The notes beneath the pieces were generated by a model. It was not told the DNA's origin, did no database searches, and saw nothing but the letters and a program-made list of their open reading frames with translations. Below, piece by piece: positions 18,599 to 26,604 of a stretch of DNA of 64,000 nt (the first letter of the stretch is position 1; each line of letters opens with the position of its first letter). The position numbers were made by a program, and so were the translations under genes. Location: contig CAMEVC010000001.1 of assembly GCA_945939115.1 (NCBI GenBank), positions 62,001 through 126,000 of the forward strand, in the 5' to 3' direction. Source of the DNA: an uncultured Eubacterium sp. GTDB lineage: Bacteria; Bacillota; Clostridia; Lachnospirales; Lachnospiraceae.

Positions 18599-19552
18599 AT
18601 GTTATCTTACATTCCAATTATTCCAATCATCATTGTTGTACTTTTAATATTATTATTTACATTTGTACCAATGAGATTGTGGATTACAGCATTAGCATCA
18701 GGAAGCCATGTGGGTATAGGTACTCTTATCGGTATGAGACTTAGGAAGGTACCGCCAGCAAGAATAGTTCTTCCTCTTATTCAGGCCAGAAAGGCCGGAT
18801 TACAGCTTAACACTAATCAGCTTGAGTCACATTATATGGCAGGTGGTCATGTGGACGCAGTTGTAAATGCACTTATTGCATCAAGCAGAGCCGGTATGAA
18901 TATTCCTTTTGAGATGGCAGCTGCCATTGACCTTGCAGGAAGAGATGTACTTGAGGCTGTAAGAATGAGTGTTAATCCTAAGGTTATCGAAACACCTAAT
19001 ATTTCAGCTGTTGCCAAGGATGGTATCGAGCTTTTAGTTAAGGCGAGAGTAACCGTTAGAACTAATATTAACCAGTTAGTTGGTGGTGCCGGAGAAGCTA
19101 CAGTAATAGCCAGAGTTGGTGAGGGTATTGTAACAACAGTTGGTTCAGCAGATTCTCACAAGAGCGTACTTGAGAATCCGGATTCTATTTCTAAGGCTAT
19201 TCTTCAGAAGGGTCTTGATATAGGAACAGCATTCCAGATTCTCTCTATTGATATTGCTGATGTAGATATCGGTAGAAATATTGGAGCACATTTACAGAGT
19301 CTTCAGGCAGAGGCTGATAAGAATATTGCTCAGGCAAAGGCAGAAGAGAGACGTGCAGCAGCCGTAGCTCTTGAGCAGGAGATGAAAGCAAGCGTAGTTG
19401 CAGCAGAGGCAGAGGTTCCTAAGGCACTGGCTGAGGCGTTAAGATCAGGAAGAATGGGCTTCAAGGATTATTATGACCTCCAGAATCTTAAGGCAGACAC
19501 CAATATGAGACAGTCAATAGCCGGAGAGTCAGAGAAACCATCAACCATATAA
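18599..19552 (+). CDS. floA: Flotillin-like membrane scaffold protein FloA
   Basis: 317 residues, close to Bacillus FloA (331). An N-terminal hydrophobic hairpin (~4-26) anchors it. An SPFH core follows (~30-200: [28 protein letters not shown]). A charged, Ala/Glu-rich coiled coil (~230-290, [17 protein letters not shown]) drives oligomerisation. FloA organises functional membrane microdomains and influences membrane fluidity, secretion and signalling. RBS AAAGGGGG precedes the ATG. The next gene, a small membrane protein, starts after 30 nt and may be a partner. Confidence 0.93.
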   Translation: MLSYIPIIPIIIVVLLILLFTFVPMRLWITALASGSHVGIGTLIGMRLRKVPPARIVLPLIQARKAGLQLNTNQLESHYMAGGHVDAVVNALIASSRAGMNIPFEMAAAIDLAGRDVLEAVRMSVNPKVIETPNISAVAKDGIELLVKARVTVRTNINQLVGGAGEATVIARVGEGIVTTVGSADSHKSVLENPDSISKAILQKGLDIGTAFQILSIDIADVDIGRNIGAHLQSLQAEADKNIAQAKAEERRAAAVALEQEMKASVVAAEAEVPKALAEALRSGRMGFKDYYDLQNLKADTNMRQSIAGESEKPSTI

Positions 19553-19582
19553 TACAAATACATAATCAGAAAGCAGGATTAT

Positions 19583-20191
19583 ATGTCATTAATATGGATT
19601 TTAGTATTTATTTTTATAATTATATACAATGTTAAACGAGCTAAAAACATTCAGGCCAAAAGCAGGGAAAACTATGAGAGAAACCAGAATGTCCACGCCA
19701 GTCAGTATAAACAGACACAGCAGGGGTATTCAGGCGGTTCTGCGGGCTCTTTGCAAAGAGGTGTTAACCTGGGCGGGAATGTGCAGAATAATTCGTATGA
19801 GCCTGTCTACAGCAGTACGGAATCGAAGATGAGCAGCAGTGATATGGAACTTCTGAAAAGTAAGATTCGCAGAAGAAATAATTTCAATAACCCTGTTCCA
19901 CCTGCTTTCAATCCACCGCCGCAACCAGACTACGGTACCGGAGCTATGCAGACTCTGAATAAGGAGGAATTTCATGCTCCCGTTATGCAGGCTGGAAGTA
20001 CTGGAACTTATTCAGACATGGCAGGCGGTCAGACTTTTTCACATTATGACTGTGGACACGAATATAATGATGAGATTGTTCCGGAAAAACAGCAACAGAA
20101 AAAGGGGATGTTCTCTGGAATGAAATTTGATAAGAATGAGATGCAGAAAGCATTTGTGATGCAGGAAATATTAAAGCGAAAAGAGATTTAA
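19583..20191 (+). CDS. Unknown single-span membrane protein downstream of floA
   Basis: 202 residues. One N-terminal membrane helix (LIWILVFIFIIIYNV, ~3-17) is followed by a long polar, low-complexity tail rich in Gln, Ser, Asn and Pro (for example NPVPPAFNPPPQP). The C-terminal ~30 residues are charged. No domain is recognised. Close spacing after floA and before a shared terminator suggests one operon and a role at the FloA-containing membrane, perhaps as a FloA partner (inference only). Confidence 0.7.
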   Translation: MSLIWILVFIFIIIYNVKRAKNIQAKSRENYERNQNVHASQYKQTQQGYSGGSAGSLQRGVNLGGNVQNNSYEPVYSSTESKMSSSDMELLKSKIRRRNNFNNPVPPAFNPPPQPDYGTGAMQTLNKEEFHAPVMQAGSTGTYSDMAGGQTFSHYDCGHEYNDEIVPEKQQQKKGMFSGMKFDKNEMQKAFVMQEILKRKEI

Positions 20192-20240
20192 CAGGGTTTT
20201 AAACATTTTTGAAATTGTTGAAAGCTGTAATAGACGGAAA

Positions 20241-20275
20241 AGCCGCTTAGTTTGTCAAAACTAAGCGGCTTTTTT
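20241..20275 (+). terminator. Intrinsic terminator of the floA operon
   Basis: Perfect stem AGCCGCTTAGTTT / AAACTAAGCGGCT with a 4-nt loop, followed by TTTTT. Confidence 0.95.
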
Positions 20276-20392
20276 GCATAGTAATGAGCCATTTTTCGGT
20301 AATAAAAATTTTAAAATTTTTTAAAAAATAAAAAACCTAATAACAGAGATGGTTGTTATTTATATCAGAAAGATAAAAAAGGAGGAACTATT

Positions 20393-20683
20393 ATGAGTTT
20401 ATTTAATCGAAGTGGAAATATGTCAGAAGCTAATTTCTTTAATTACATAACAAGTTACTGCGAAATGGAAAAGTTAGTACATAAAAGAAATAAAATGCTC
20501 GGAAATGTTTCGGAAATCATTGAGGAAAAGTTAAAAAATCCGCCTGATCCGTATGCGGGTCATTTGACAAAAGTTTCTTATGTAAAAGGAATTGAAGCTG
20601 AATGTGCCAGAGATATGGCAAAAGTTGGATTAGGGAAAGCGGGTGACTGGTTAAAGGAGAAGAAAGAGCAGCATGACAAATAG
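20393..20683 (+). CDS. Small hypothetical protein
   Basis: 96 residues, preceded by AAAGGAGGAAC, a near-ideal RBS. It is hydrophilic, Lys/Glu-rich and probably helical, with two Cys and no membrane segment or known motif. It is followed closely by a second small ORF and the sigma factor gene, so it may be part of that operon and have a regulatory role (inference). Confidence 0.6.
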   Translation: MSLFNRSGNMSEANFFNYITSYCEMEKLVHKRNKMLGNVSEIIEEKLKNPPDPYAGHLTKVSYVKGIEAECARDMAKVGLGKAGDWLKEKKEQHDK

Positions 20684-20713
20684 GAGCGAAAAAGGAGAAT
20701 AAAGTGATGGCCT

Positions 20714-20890
20714 ATGGTAACTTTAAAAAAAATAATGTATGATGTGAATAATGATAATAAAATGTCAGAGGAAAAACGTAAACGAATATGGAATAGTATT
20801 TTAAGAGCCATATTCGAATGGAAGAAAGACAGAACGCAAGCAACAGGAGATATTACAGACAAAGGAGATAACGATAATGGCAGTAAGTAA
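20714..20890 (+). CDS. Possible small ORF overlapping the sigma factor start, with an A8 tract
   Basis: 58 codons, basic at the start and acidic at the end. Its last codons overlap the ATG of the sigma gene in another frame, a typical arrangement for translational coupling. The obvious RBS (AAGGAG, 20691-20696) fits an ATG at 20707 in a different frame, which reads only 11 codons before stopping. Both frames pass a run of eight A (20725-20732), so frameshifting there could join them. It may equally be non-coding. Confidence 0.35.
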   Translation: MVTLKKIMYDVNNDNKMSEEKRKRIWNSILRAIFEWKKDRTQATGDITDKGDNDNGSK

Positions 20891-22427
20891 CGAAGATATA
20901 AGATTGGCTCAGAATGGCGATGCAGATGCATTTTCAAGAGTATATAATGCAACTATTAAAACAGCATATTTCGTGGCGAAGAGAATTCTTGTTGATGAAA
21001 GTGAAGAGGCAGTTGAGGATGTTCTTCAGGATTCCTATGTTGCCATATATACCAATATAAATACATTTTCAACAGGAAATTTTCAAGGATGGGTTGACGT
21101 AATTGTAGCAAACAGGGCAAAGAATTATCTTAAGAAAAAGAAGCCAATGCTTTTCTCGCAGATGGAATCAGAGGATGAAGATGCACCAGAGCTGCAGTTT
21201 GAAGATGAGAATATAGAGTTTCGTCCTGATGAGCAGATGGATTATTCAGAAACCAAGCGCCTTGTTATGGAGATAATCGACGGCCTTTCTGAGGAACAGC
21301 GAACAGCAGTGGTGCTTTATTACTTTGATGAAATGAGTGTGAAGGATATTGCTGCAGCATGTGAATGTTCAGAAAATACTATCAAAAGCCGTCTGAATTA
21401 TGCGAGAAAGAATATAAAAGAGAAGGTGGAAGAGCTTGAGAAGAAGGGTACAAAGCTTTACTGCTTTCCACTTATTCCGTTCTTATACTGGCTGCTTAAG
21501 GAAGAGTTTAGGGCAACAACGGTATCGGCTGCTGTTCTTAATAATACGGGTGCAGCGGTTATGGCAAAAAGCGGTTCTGTTATGGCAAAAAGCGGTGCGG
21601 TTTCTGTGCAGAAAGTAGGATTGTCTATTGGTGCCAAAATTCTGATAGGCGTAGCCGGAGCTGCAATAATATCAGGGGCGGCTATTGGTGGATTTGCATT
21701 GTTCAATAATCAGGACAAAGATGATATTGCAATTGAGATGAATATTGATGAGAAAAGTGCGGATTTGTCTGACAAAAATTTAAATTCTGATTCAGATAAG
21801 GCATCAACAAGTGCGATTGATGAAACATCAAAGACTTCTTATGAAGTTAAGACTATATCAAAGAGCAACGGAACTCAGTATTCATATGAATATGTTCAGA
21901 TTGAGGGCTGGAATAATTCAAGACTTGAACAATGGAACAAGTTACTCACTCCGAATTTTGATACTCAGAATATAAGTTCTTCCAGATATAAGGCGACCAT
22001 ACTTGTTCAGAATGAGAATCTGTTATCTGTTAAGATAAGTGGTTCGGAAATGTACACAGGTGCAATGCATCCAATGAGTTATGTGCAAATATATAATATT
22101 AATATGCAGACAGGCGAAGAGTATAATCTCAAGGAACTCGTCGATATAGATGCATACTGTGAGAAGGTTGCGAGCGGAGATTATACGACAGACTTTAAGG
22201 GTGGAGTGCATGACAATGTATTAGATGAAATATATCAGTGTAACTCTTATGCAGTAACAGGTAAAACTACAACTGCAGAAAAAATAAAAGCTATTATTGA
22301 AGAATATAATCTGAGTGAAACAAATTTCTGGTCAGCGCATGATGGTCAGGTGGATATGTATTTTCTGGTCACCCATGCAGCGGGAGATATGTCATGCATT
22401 TCAGTTAATGGCGCAATTAAAAAATAA
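20877..22427 (+). CDS. ECF sigma factor fused to a transmembrane segment and RsiV-like (DUF3298-type) external domain
   Basis: 516 residues. Residues 1-190 are a sigma-70 family ECF factor: region 2 (~10-90, with EEAVEDVLQDSYVA) and region 4 (~125-185, with SVKDIAAACECSENTIKSRL). A linker contains the repeat MAKSG twice (~223-235). One membrane helix follows (~252-276, Ala/Gly/Ile-rich). The remaining ~240 residues lie outside; YTGAMHPMSY and TGEEYNLKELV resemble the DUF3298 sensor part of RsiV-type anti-sigma factors. The gene thus seems to join a sigma factor and an RsiV-like receptor in one chain. Release by proteolysis would be needed for free action (inference). Confidence 0.8.
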   Translation: MAVSNEDIRLAQNGDADAFSRVYNATIKTAYFVAKRILVDESEEAVEDVLQDSYVAIYTNINTFSTGNFQGWVDVIVANRAKNYLKKKKPMLFSQMESEDEDAPELQFEDENIEFRPDEQMDYSETKRLVMEIIDGLSEEQRTAVVLYYFDEMSVKDIAAACECSENTIKSRLNYARKNIKEKVEELEKKGTKLYCFPLIPFLYWLLKEEFRATTVSAAVLNNTGAAVMAKSGSVMAKSGAVSVQKVGLSIGAKILIGVAGAAIISGAAIGGFALFNNQDKDDIAIEMNIDEKSADLSDKNLNSDSDKASTSAIDETSKTSYEVKTISKSNGTQYSYEYVQIEGWNNSRLEQWNKLLTPNFDTQNISSSRYKATILVQNENLLSVKISGSEMYTGAMHPMSYVQIYNINMQTGEEYNLKELVDIDAYCEKVASGDYTTDFKGGVHDNVLDEIYQCNSYAVTGKTTTAEKIKAIIEEYNLSETNFWSAHDGQVDMYFLVTHAAGDMSCISVNGAIKK

Positions 22428-22469
22428 TTTTGATAAATTCACAGAAGAATTTATACGAAACCGGAATTT

Positions 22470-22781
22470 GTGGAGGACAAATTGAACTTAGAACTAATTA
22501 AATTAAATCCAGATAACAAAGATAGAAAATACTTCGAGAGGATAAACGATGAAGCATTTCCGCCTTCAGAAAGGATGAGCTTTGGCGAAATTTTTGATTT
22601 CGCATCAGATACAGATACGGATGTACTTGGAATATATGATGATAGAAATCCTGTGGGTTTTGCAGTTCTTTTTCAATTGCGTCATAATAAGTTCAATTTG
22701 GTCATTCTGACAAAAATGACGAAATTGAACTTGATTATGACGAAGTTGAGATATATAATTCAATTAAGTCAAAATAAATAA
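22470..22781 (+). pseudogene. Truncated GNAT acetyltransferase remnant
   Basis: The first ~70 residues read like the start of a GNAT N-acetyltransferase (INDEAFPPSERMSFGE, DTDVLGIYDDRNPVGFAVL). The frame then enters AT-rich repeat sequence and stops, lacking the acetyl-CoA binding loop. The start is GTG (22470) or TTG (22482, better placed after GGAGG). The missing 3' part coincides with the left edge of the restriction island, suggesting that insertion or deletion removed it. Confidence 0.65.
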
Positions 22782-22790
22782 AATGACGAA
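22691..22790. promoter_or_regulatory. Inverted repeat and ATGACGAA repeats at the island's left edge
   Basis: A 16-bp inverted repeat (22691-22706 / 22715-22730, one mismatch) is followed by direct copies of ATGACGAA at 22716, 22737 and 22783; an inverted variant is in the left arm. They overlap the fic-hsd promoter, so they look like operator sites for a regulator of this operon. Confidence 0.55.
22731..22759 (+). promoter_or_regulatory. Promoter of the fic-hsdMSR operon
   Basis: TTGATT (22731-22736), 17-nt spacer, TATAAT (22754-22759); one ATGACGAA repeat lies inside the spacer. Confidence 0.7.
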
Positions 22791-22816
22791 GTAAGATTTA
22801 AAAAGAGGTAATTGGA

Positions 22817-23878
22817 ATGAGACAATTCGATTACGCAGAAAAATGGAAAAAATTGCTTACGCCAGAAATTGTGCGCTATCTTACAACTATCCATGAATAC
22901 AAAGGTGAACAGCGATTAATTGCTGAACGCCATGCTGATGTATTGGAAAGTCTTGTTGAGGTGGCTAAGATTCAAAGTACAGAGAGCTCTAATAAAATTG
23001 AGGGTATATATACTTCTGATGATCGTTTAAAAAAGATTGTTTTGGATAAGACAATGCCAAAGACAAGAAATGAGCGTGAGATTGCAGGATATAGGGATGT
23101 ACTTAACACAATACACGAGAATTTCACTCACATTCCAATCCGTGACACATTCATATTACAACTTCATAGAGATTTGTATAAATTTGAGAATGCCTCTAAT
23201 GGAGGCAGATTTAAGACTGCTGACAATATAATTGAGGAAGAAGATGCATGTGGTAATAAGCTTGTTAGATTCAGACCTTTACCTGCATGGGAGACTCCTG
23301 AAGCAATTATAAGCCTGTGCACTGCCTACAATGAGATGATTAACAGAAACGAAGCAGATCCACTTTTAATCATACCAATGTTTATCATTGATTTTTTGTG
23401 CATTCATCCATTTAATGATGGAAATGGAAGAATGAGCAGATTGTTGACTTTATTATTGCTATATCAGAATGACTATATTGTTGGTAAATATATTAGTTTG
23501 GAAAAACTGATAGAGCGAACAAAAGACAGTTATTATGATGCTCTTCAGGAAAGTTCCAAAGGGTGGATGGAAGAAGAGAATGACTATGAGCCTTTTGTAA
23601 AATATATTCTTGGAATTATTACGGCTGCATACAGAGAATTCTTTGATAGAGCACAAATTGTAGAAGAAAAGAAGGTGCCTAAACCAGATAGGATTGAGGA
23701 ACTGATAAAGAATCATTTGGGTACAATAACTAAGGCTGAGATTGTTGATGCCACACCGGGAATAAGTACAACGACGGTACAGAGAACATTAACGGATTTG
23801 GTTAAGGCAGAAAAGATAATAAAGATTGGAAATGGTCGTTATACAAAGTATAAATGGAACTGGGAAAAGGAGAAATAG
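22817..23878 (+). CDS. Fic-domain protein (AMP-transferase type) with C-terminal winged helix
   Basis: 353 residues. The Fic core motif HPFNDGNGR (196-204) is complete, so AMP (or another nucleotide group) transfer to a target hydroxyl is expected. An inhibitory helix motif SNKIEG (58-63) precedes it, the class II arrangement in which Glu62 blocks the active site. The C-terminal ~70 residues look like a winged helix (TKAEIVDATPGISTTTVQRT), possibly DNA-binding and autoregulatory. It is the first gene of the hsd operon: hsdM starts 3 nt after its stop. Its target is unknown; it may regulate the restriction system or act as a defence toxin (inference). Confidence 0.88.
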   Translation: MRQFDYAEKWKKLLTPEIVRYLTTIHEYKGEQRLIAERHADVLESLVEVAKIQSTESSNKIEGIYTSDDRLKKIVLDKTMPKTRNEREIAGYRDVLNTIHENFTHIPIRDTFILQLHRDLYKFENASNGGRFKTADNIIEEEDACGNKLVRFRPLPAWETPEAIISLCTAYNEMINRNEADPLLIIPMFIIDFLCIHPFNDGNGRMSRLLTLLLLYQNDYIVGKYISLEKLIERTKDSYYDALQESSKGWMEEENDYEPFVKYILGIITAAYREFFDRAQIVEEKKVPKPDRIEELIKNHLGTITKAEIVDATPGISTTTVQRTLTDLVKAEKIIKIGNGRYTKYKWNWEKEK

Positions 23879-23881
23879 AAA

Positions 23882-25384
23882 ATGATTACGGGAGAATTAA
23901 AAAATAGAATTGATAGCTTATGGGAGATTTTCTGGACCGGCGGTCTTACAAATCCTTTAGATGTTATTGAGCAGATGACATATCTTATGTTTATTCATGA
24001 TTTAGATGTGTCTGATAATACACATGCAAAGGAAAGTGCTATGCTTGGTCTTCCTTACGAAAGTGTATTTGCAAAGGAAGTGAAAATCGGTGAGAGAACT
24101 ATTGATGGAACTCAGCTTAAGTGGTCCGTTTTTAGGGACTATCCAGCTGATAGAATGTATTCTGTAGTGCAAGAAATGGTATTCCCATTTATTAAGAATC
24201 TTCATGCAAATAAAGATAGTGCATTTTCCAAATATATGGATGATGCAATTTTCAAGCTTCCTACACCTTTAATGCTTTCTAAGGTTGTGGATGCAATGGA
24301 TGATTTATACACACAGATGGCAAAGCTAAATGATTCAGATGCTAGAGGAGATGTGTATGAGTACCTACTTTCAAAACTTGCAACTGCAGGTGTAAATGGC
24401 CAGTTTAGAACACCTCGTCATATTATTAAGATGATGGTGGAACTTATGGATCCTAAGGCTGATGATGTTATCTGTGATCCAAGCTGTGGTACAGCTGGGT
24501 TCCTAGTAGAATCAGGAGAGTATCTGTGGGCTAATAAGAAAGATGAAATTTTCTACGACAAGCAGAAGAAAGACCATTTCATGAATCACATGTTCCACGG
24601 TTTTGATATGGATAGAACGATGCTTCGTATTGGTGCTATGAACATGATGAATCATAGAGTAGAAAGTCCATTTATCGAATACAGAGACAGTTTGTCCGAT
24701 CAGAATCCGGATAAGGATAAATATTCATTAATCCTTGCAAATCCACCTTTCAAGGGAAGTCTTGATGCGGATATCGTATCTGCAGATTTGCTCAAAGTGT
24801 GTAATACAAAGAAGACAGAACTTCTTTTCTTAGCATTATTTGTTCGTATGCTTAAAGTTGGTGGTAGATGTGCTTGTATCGTTCCTGATGGAGTATTATT
24901 TGGTTCTTCTAAGGCTCATAAGGACATTCGAAAAGAATTGATTGAGAATCAGAGATTAGAAGCTGTTATCTCAATGCCGTCAGGTGTGTTTAAGCCATAT
25001 GCCGGAGTATCTACAGGAATTCTTATCTTTACTAAAACTAATTACGGTGGAACTGATAATGTGTGGTTCTATGATATGCAGGCAGATGGATTTAGCTTAG
25101 ATGATAAGCGTTCTCCTGTGACTGAAAATGATATTCCGGATATTATTGAAAGATTCCGTAATCGTGATGCTGAGGCAGATAGAAAGCGTACAGACAAGTC
25201 CTTCATGGTTCCTAAAAAGGAAATTGAAGATAATGATTATGATCTCAGTATTAACAAGTACAAAGAGGTTGAGTATGTAGCTGTTGAGTATCCGCCTACA
25301 TCTGAGATTATGGCTAATATCCGTGAGATTGAGGTGGAGATTGGAAAAGAGATGGAAGAACTGGAGAAGTTATTGAATTTGTAA
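23882..25384 (+). CDS. hsdM: Type I restriction-modification DNA methyltransferase subunit
   Basis: 500 residues. An N-terminal helical domain (~1-150) precedes an N6-adenine methyltransferase. The SAM-binding motif I is DPSCGTAGF (~199-207) and the catalytic motif IV is NPPF (~287-290). With HsdS it methylates adenines at the recognition site, and with HsdR it forms the restriction complex. No frameshift or missing motif is seen, so modification is probably active. It lies between fic and hsdS. Confidence 0.95.
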   Translation: MITGELKNRIDSLWEIFWTGGLTNPLDVIEQMTYLMFIHDLDVSDNTHAKESAMLGLPYESVFAKEVKIGERTIDGTQLKWSVFRDYPADRMYSVVQEMVFPFIKNLHANKDSAFSKYMDDAIFKLPTPLMLSKVVDAMDDLYTQMAKLNDSDARGDVYEYLLSKLATAGVNGQFRTPRHIIKMMVELMDPKADDVICDPSCGTAGFLVESGEYLWANKKDEIFYDKQKKDHFMNHMFHGFDMDRTMLRIGAMNMMNHRVESPFIEYRDSLSDQNPDKDKYSLILANPPFKGSLDADIVSADLLKVCNTKKTELLFLALFVRMLKVGGRCACIVPDGVLFGSSKAHKDIRKELIENQRLEAVISMPSGVFKPYAGVSTGILIFTKTNYGGTDNVWFYDMQADGFSLDDKRSPVTENDIPDIIERFRNRDAEADRKRTDKSFMVPKKEIEDNDYDLSINKYKEVEYVAVEYPPTSEIMANIREIEVEIGKEMEELEKLLNL

Positions 25385-25432
25385 GGAAGGATACGCAGAT
25401 CTGATAAATTCGGATTTGTAGGGATGATGTAG

Positions 25433-26593
25433 ATGGCAAAATTAATAGATATAACAGGAAAAGCCTTATCTGGAGAATGGGGAACAGAAGATGAGTCTGG
25501 AGATGGTATTCCAGTTCTGAGAACAACCAATTTTACCAATGAAGGTGTGGTTAACTACAATGATGTGGTTACTAGAACAATTACAAAGAAAAATATAGAT
25601 GAAAAGTTTCTTCGTAGGGGTGATATTATCATCGAAAAGTCAGGTGGAAGTGATAAGTTTCCAGTAGGACGCGTTATTTATTTTGATGGTGATGAGAATA
25701 CATATCTTTTTAATAATTTTACTGGATTGCTTCGAGTTAAAGACCAAGATGTATGGTATCCAAGATATATATTCTATTCTTTGTTTGCAAATTATAAGCG
25801 TGGTGGCACCAGGGCGTTTGAAAATAAAACTACAGGGCTTCATAATTTGAAGACAGATGATTATGTTTCTAGATATGAAGTTGCTGAAACTGATAAGGCT
25901 GAACAAATATCTATTTGTGAAAAGCTTGATAAGCTATATGGAATTATAAAGTCTAGAGAAAAAGAGCTTCAGCTATTAGACGACCTCATCAAAGCCCGAT
26001 TTGTCGAGATGTTTGGAACTCCATACGGAAATGAAAAAGGTTTTCCTTTACTGACAGTAGATGATGTTATCGAATTTACAGGTGGTGCTCAACCAGATAA
26101 AAAGTATTTTGAATATGAGCCTACCGAAGATAATATAAGACTTATTCAGATTAGGGATTATAAGACTGATAATTACATTACCTATATTCCAAAGTCTATG
26201 GCAAAGCGTTTTTGTGATGCTGATGATATTATGATTGGAAGATATGGACCTCCTATTTTTCAGATACTTAAAGGGATTGAGGGTTCCTATAATGTCGCTC
26301 TTATGAAAGCAACTCCGAAGATGGGAAATAAGGAGTTTATTCGCTATTTCTTAAAGCAAGAGTGTTTGTTTAATTATTTGGATGGTTTGTCGCAGAGAAC
26401 CGCAGGACAGAGTGGAATTGAGATGCCAGCACTAAAAGCATATCCTTTTCCTTATCCGCCAATGGAGCTCCAAAACCAGTTCTCCGATTTTGTCAACCAA
26501 GTCGACAAATCAAAATTTGGTGATTGCTTGACAATTTTTTTGATACTTCATAAATTAATCATAGATTACTATTTAGAAATTCAGATTATATAA
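25433..26593 (+). CDS. hsdS: Type I restriction specificity subunit, 3' end altered
   Basis: 386 residues. The first target recognition domain (~1-150) is followed by a conserved helical spacer (~155-200: ICEKLDKLYGIIKSREKELQ), a second recognition domain (~205-345), and the start of a second conserved helix (ELQNQFSDFVNQVDKSKF). There the usual sequence of the long coiled-coil helix is replaced by about 22 unrelated hydrophobic residues to the stop. This may be a frameshift, recombination scar or a natural short variant. It sets the DNA sequence recognised by the HsdM/HsdR complex. RBS TAGGG precedes the ATG. Confidence 0.87.
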   Translation: MAKLIDITGKALSGEWGTEDESGDGIPVLRTTNFTNEGVVNYNDVVTRTITKKNIDEKFLRRGDIIIEKSGGSDKFPVGRVIYFDGDENTYLFNNFTGLLRVKDQDVWYPRYIFYSLFANYKRGGTRAFENKTTGLHNLKTDDYVSRYEVAETDKAEQISICEKLDKLYGIIKSREKELQLLDDLIKARFVEMFGTPYGNEKGFPLLTVDDVIEFTGGAQPDKKYFEYEPTEDNIRLIQIRDYKTDNYITYIPKSMAKRFCDADDIMIGRYGPPIFQILKGIEGSYNVALMKATPKMGNKEFIRYFLKQECLFNYLDGLSQRTAGQSGIEMPALKAYPFPYPPMELQNQFSDFVNQVDKSKFGDCLTIFLILHKLIIDYYLEIQII

Positions 26594-26604
26594 GGAGGTT
26601 ACCG

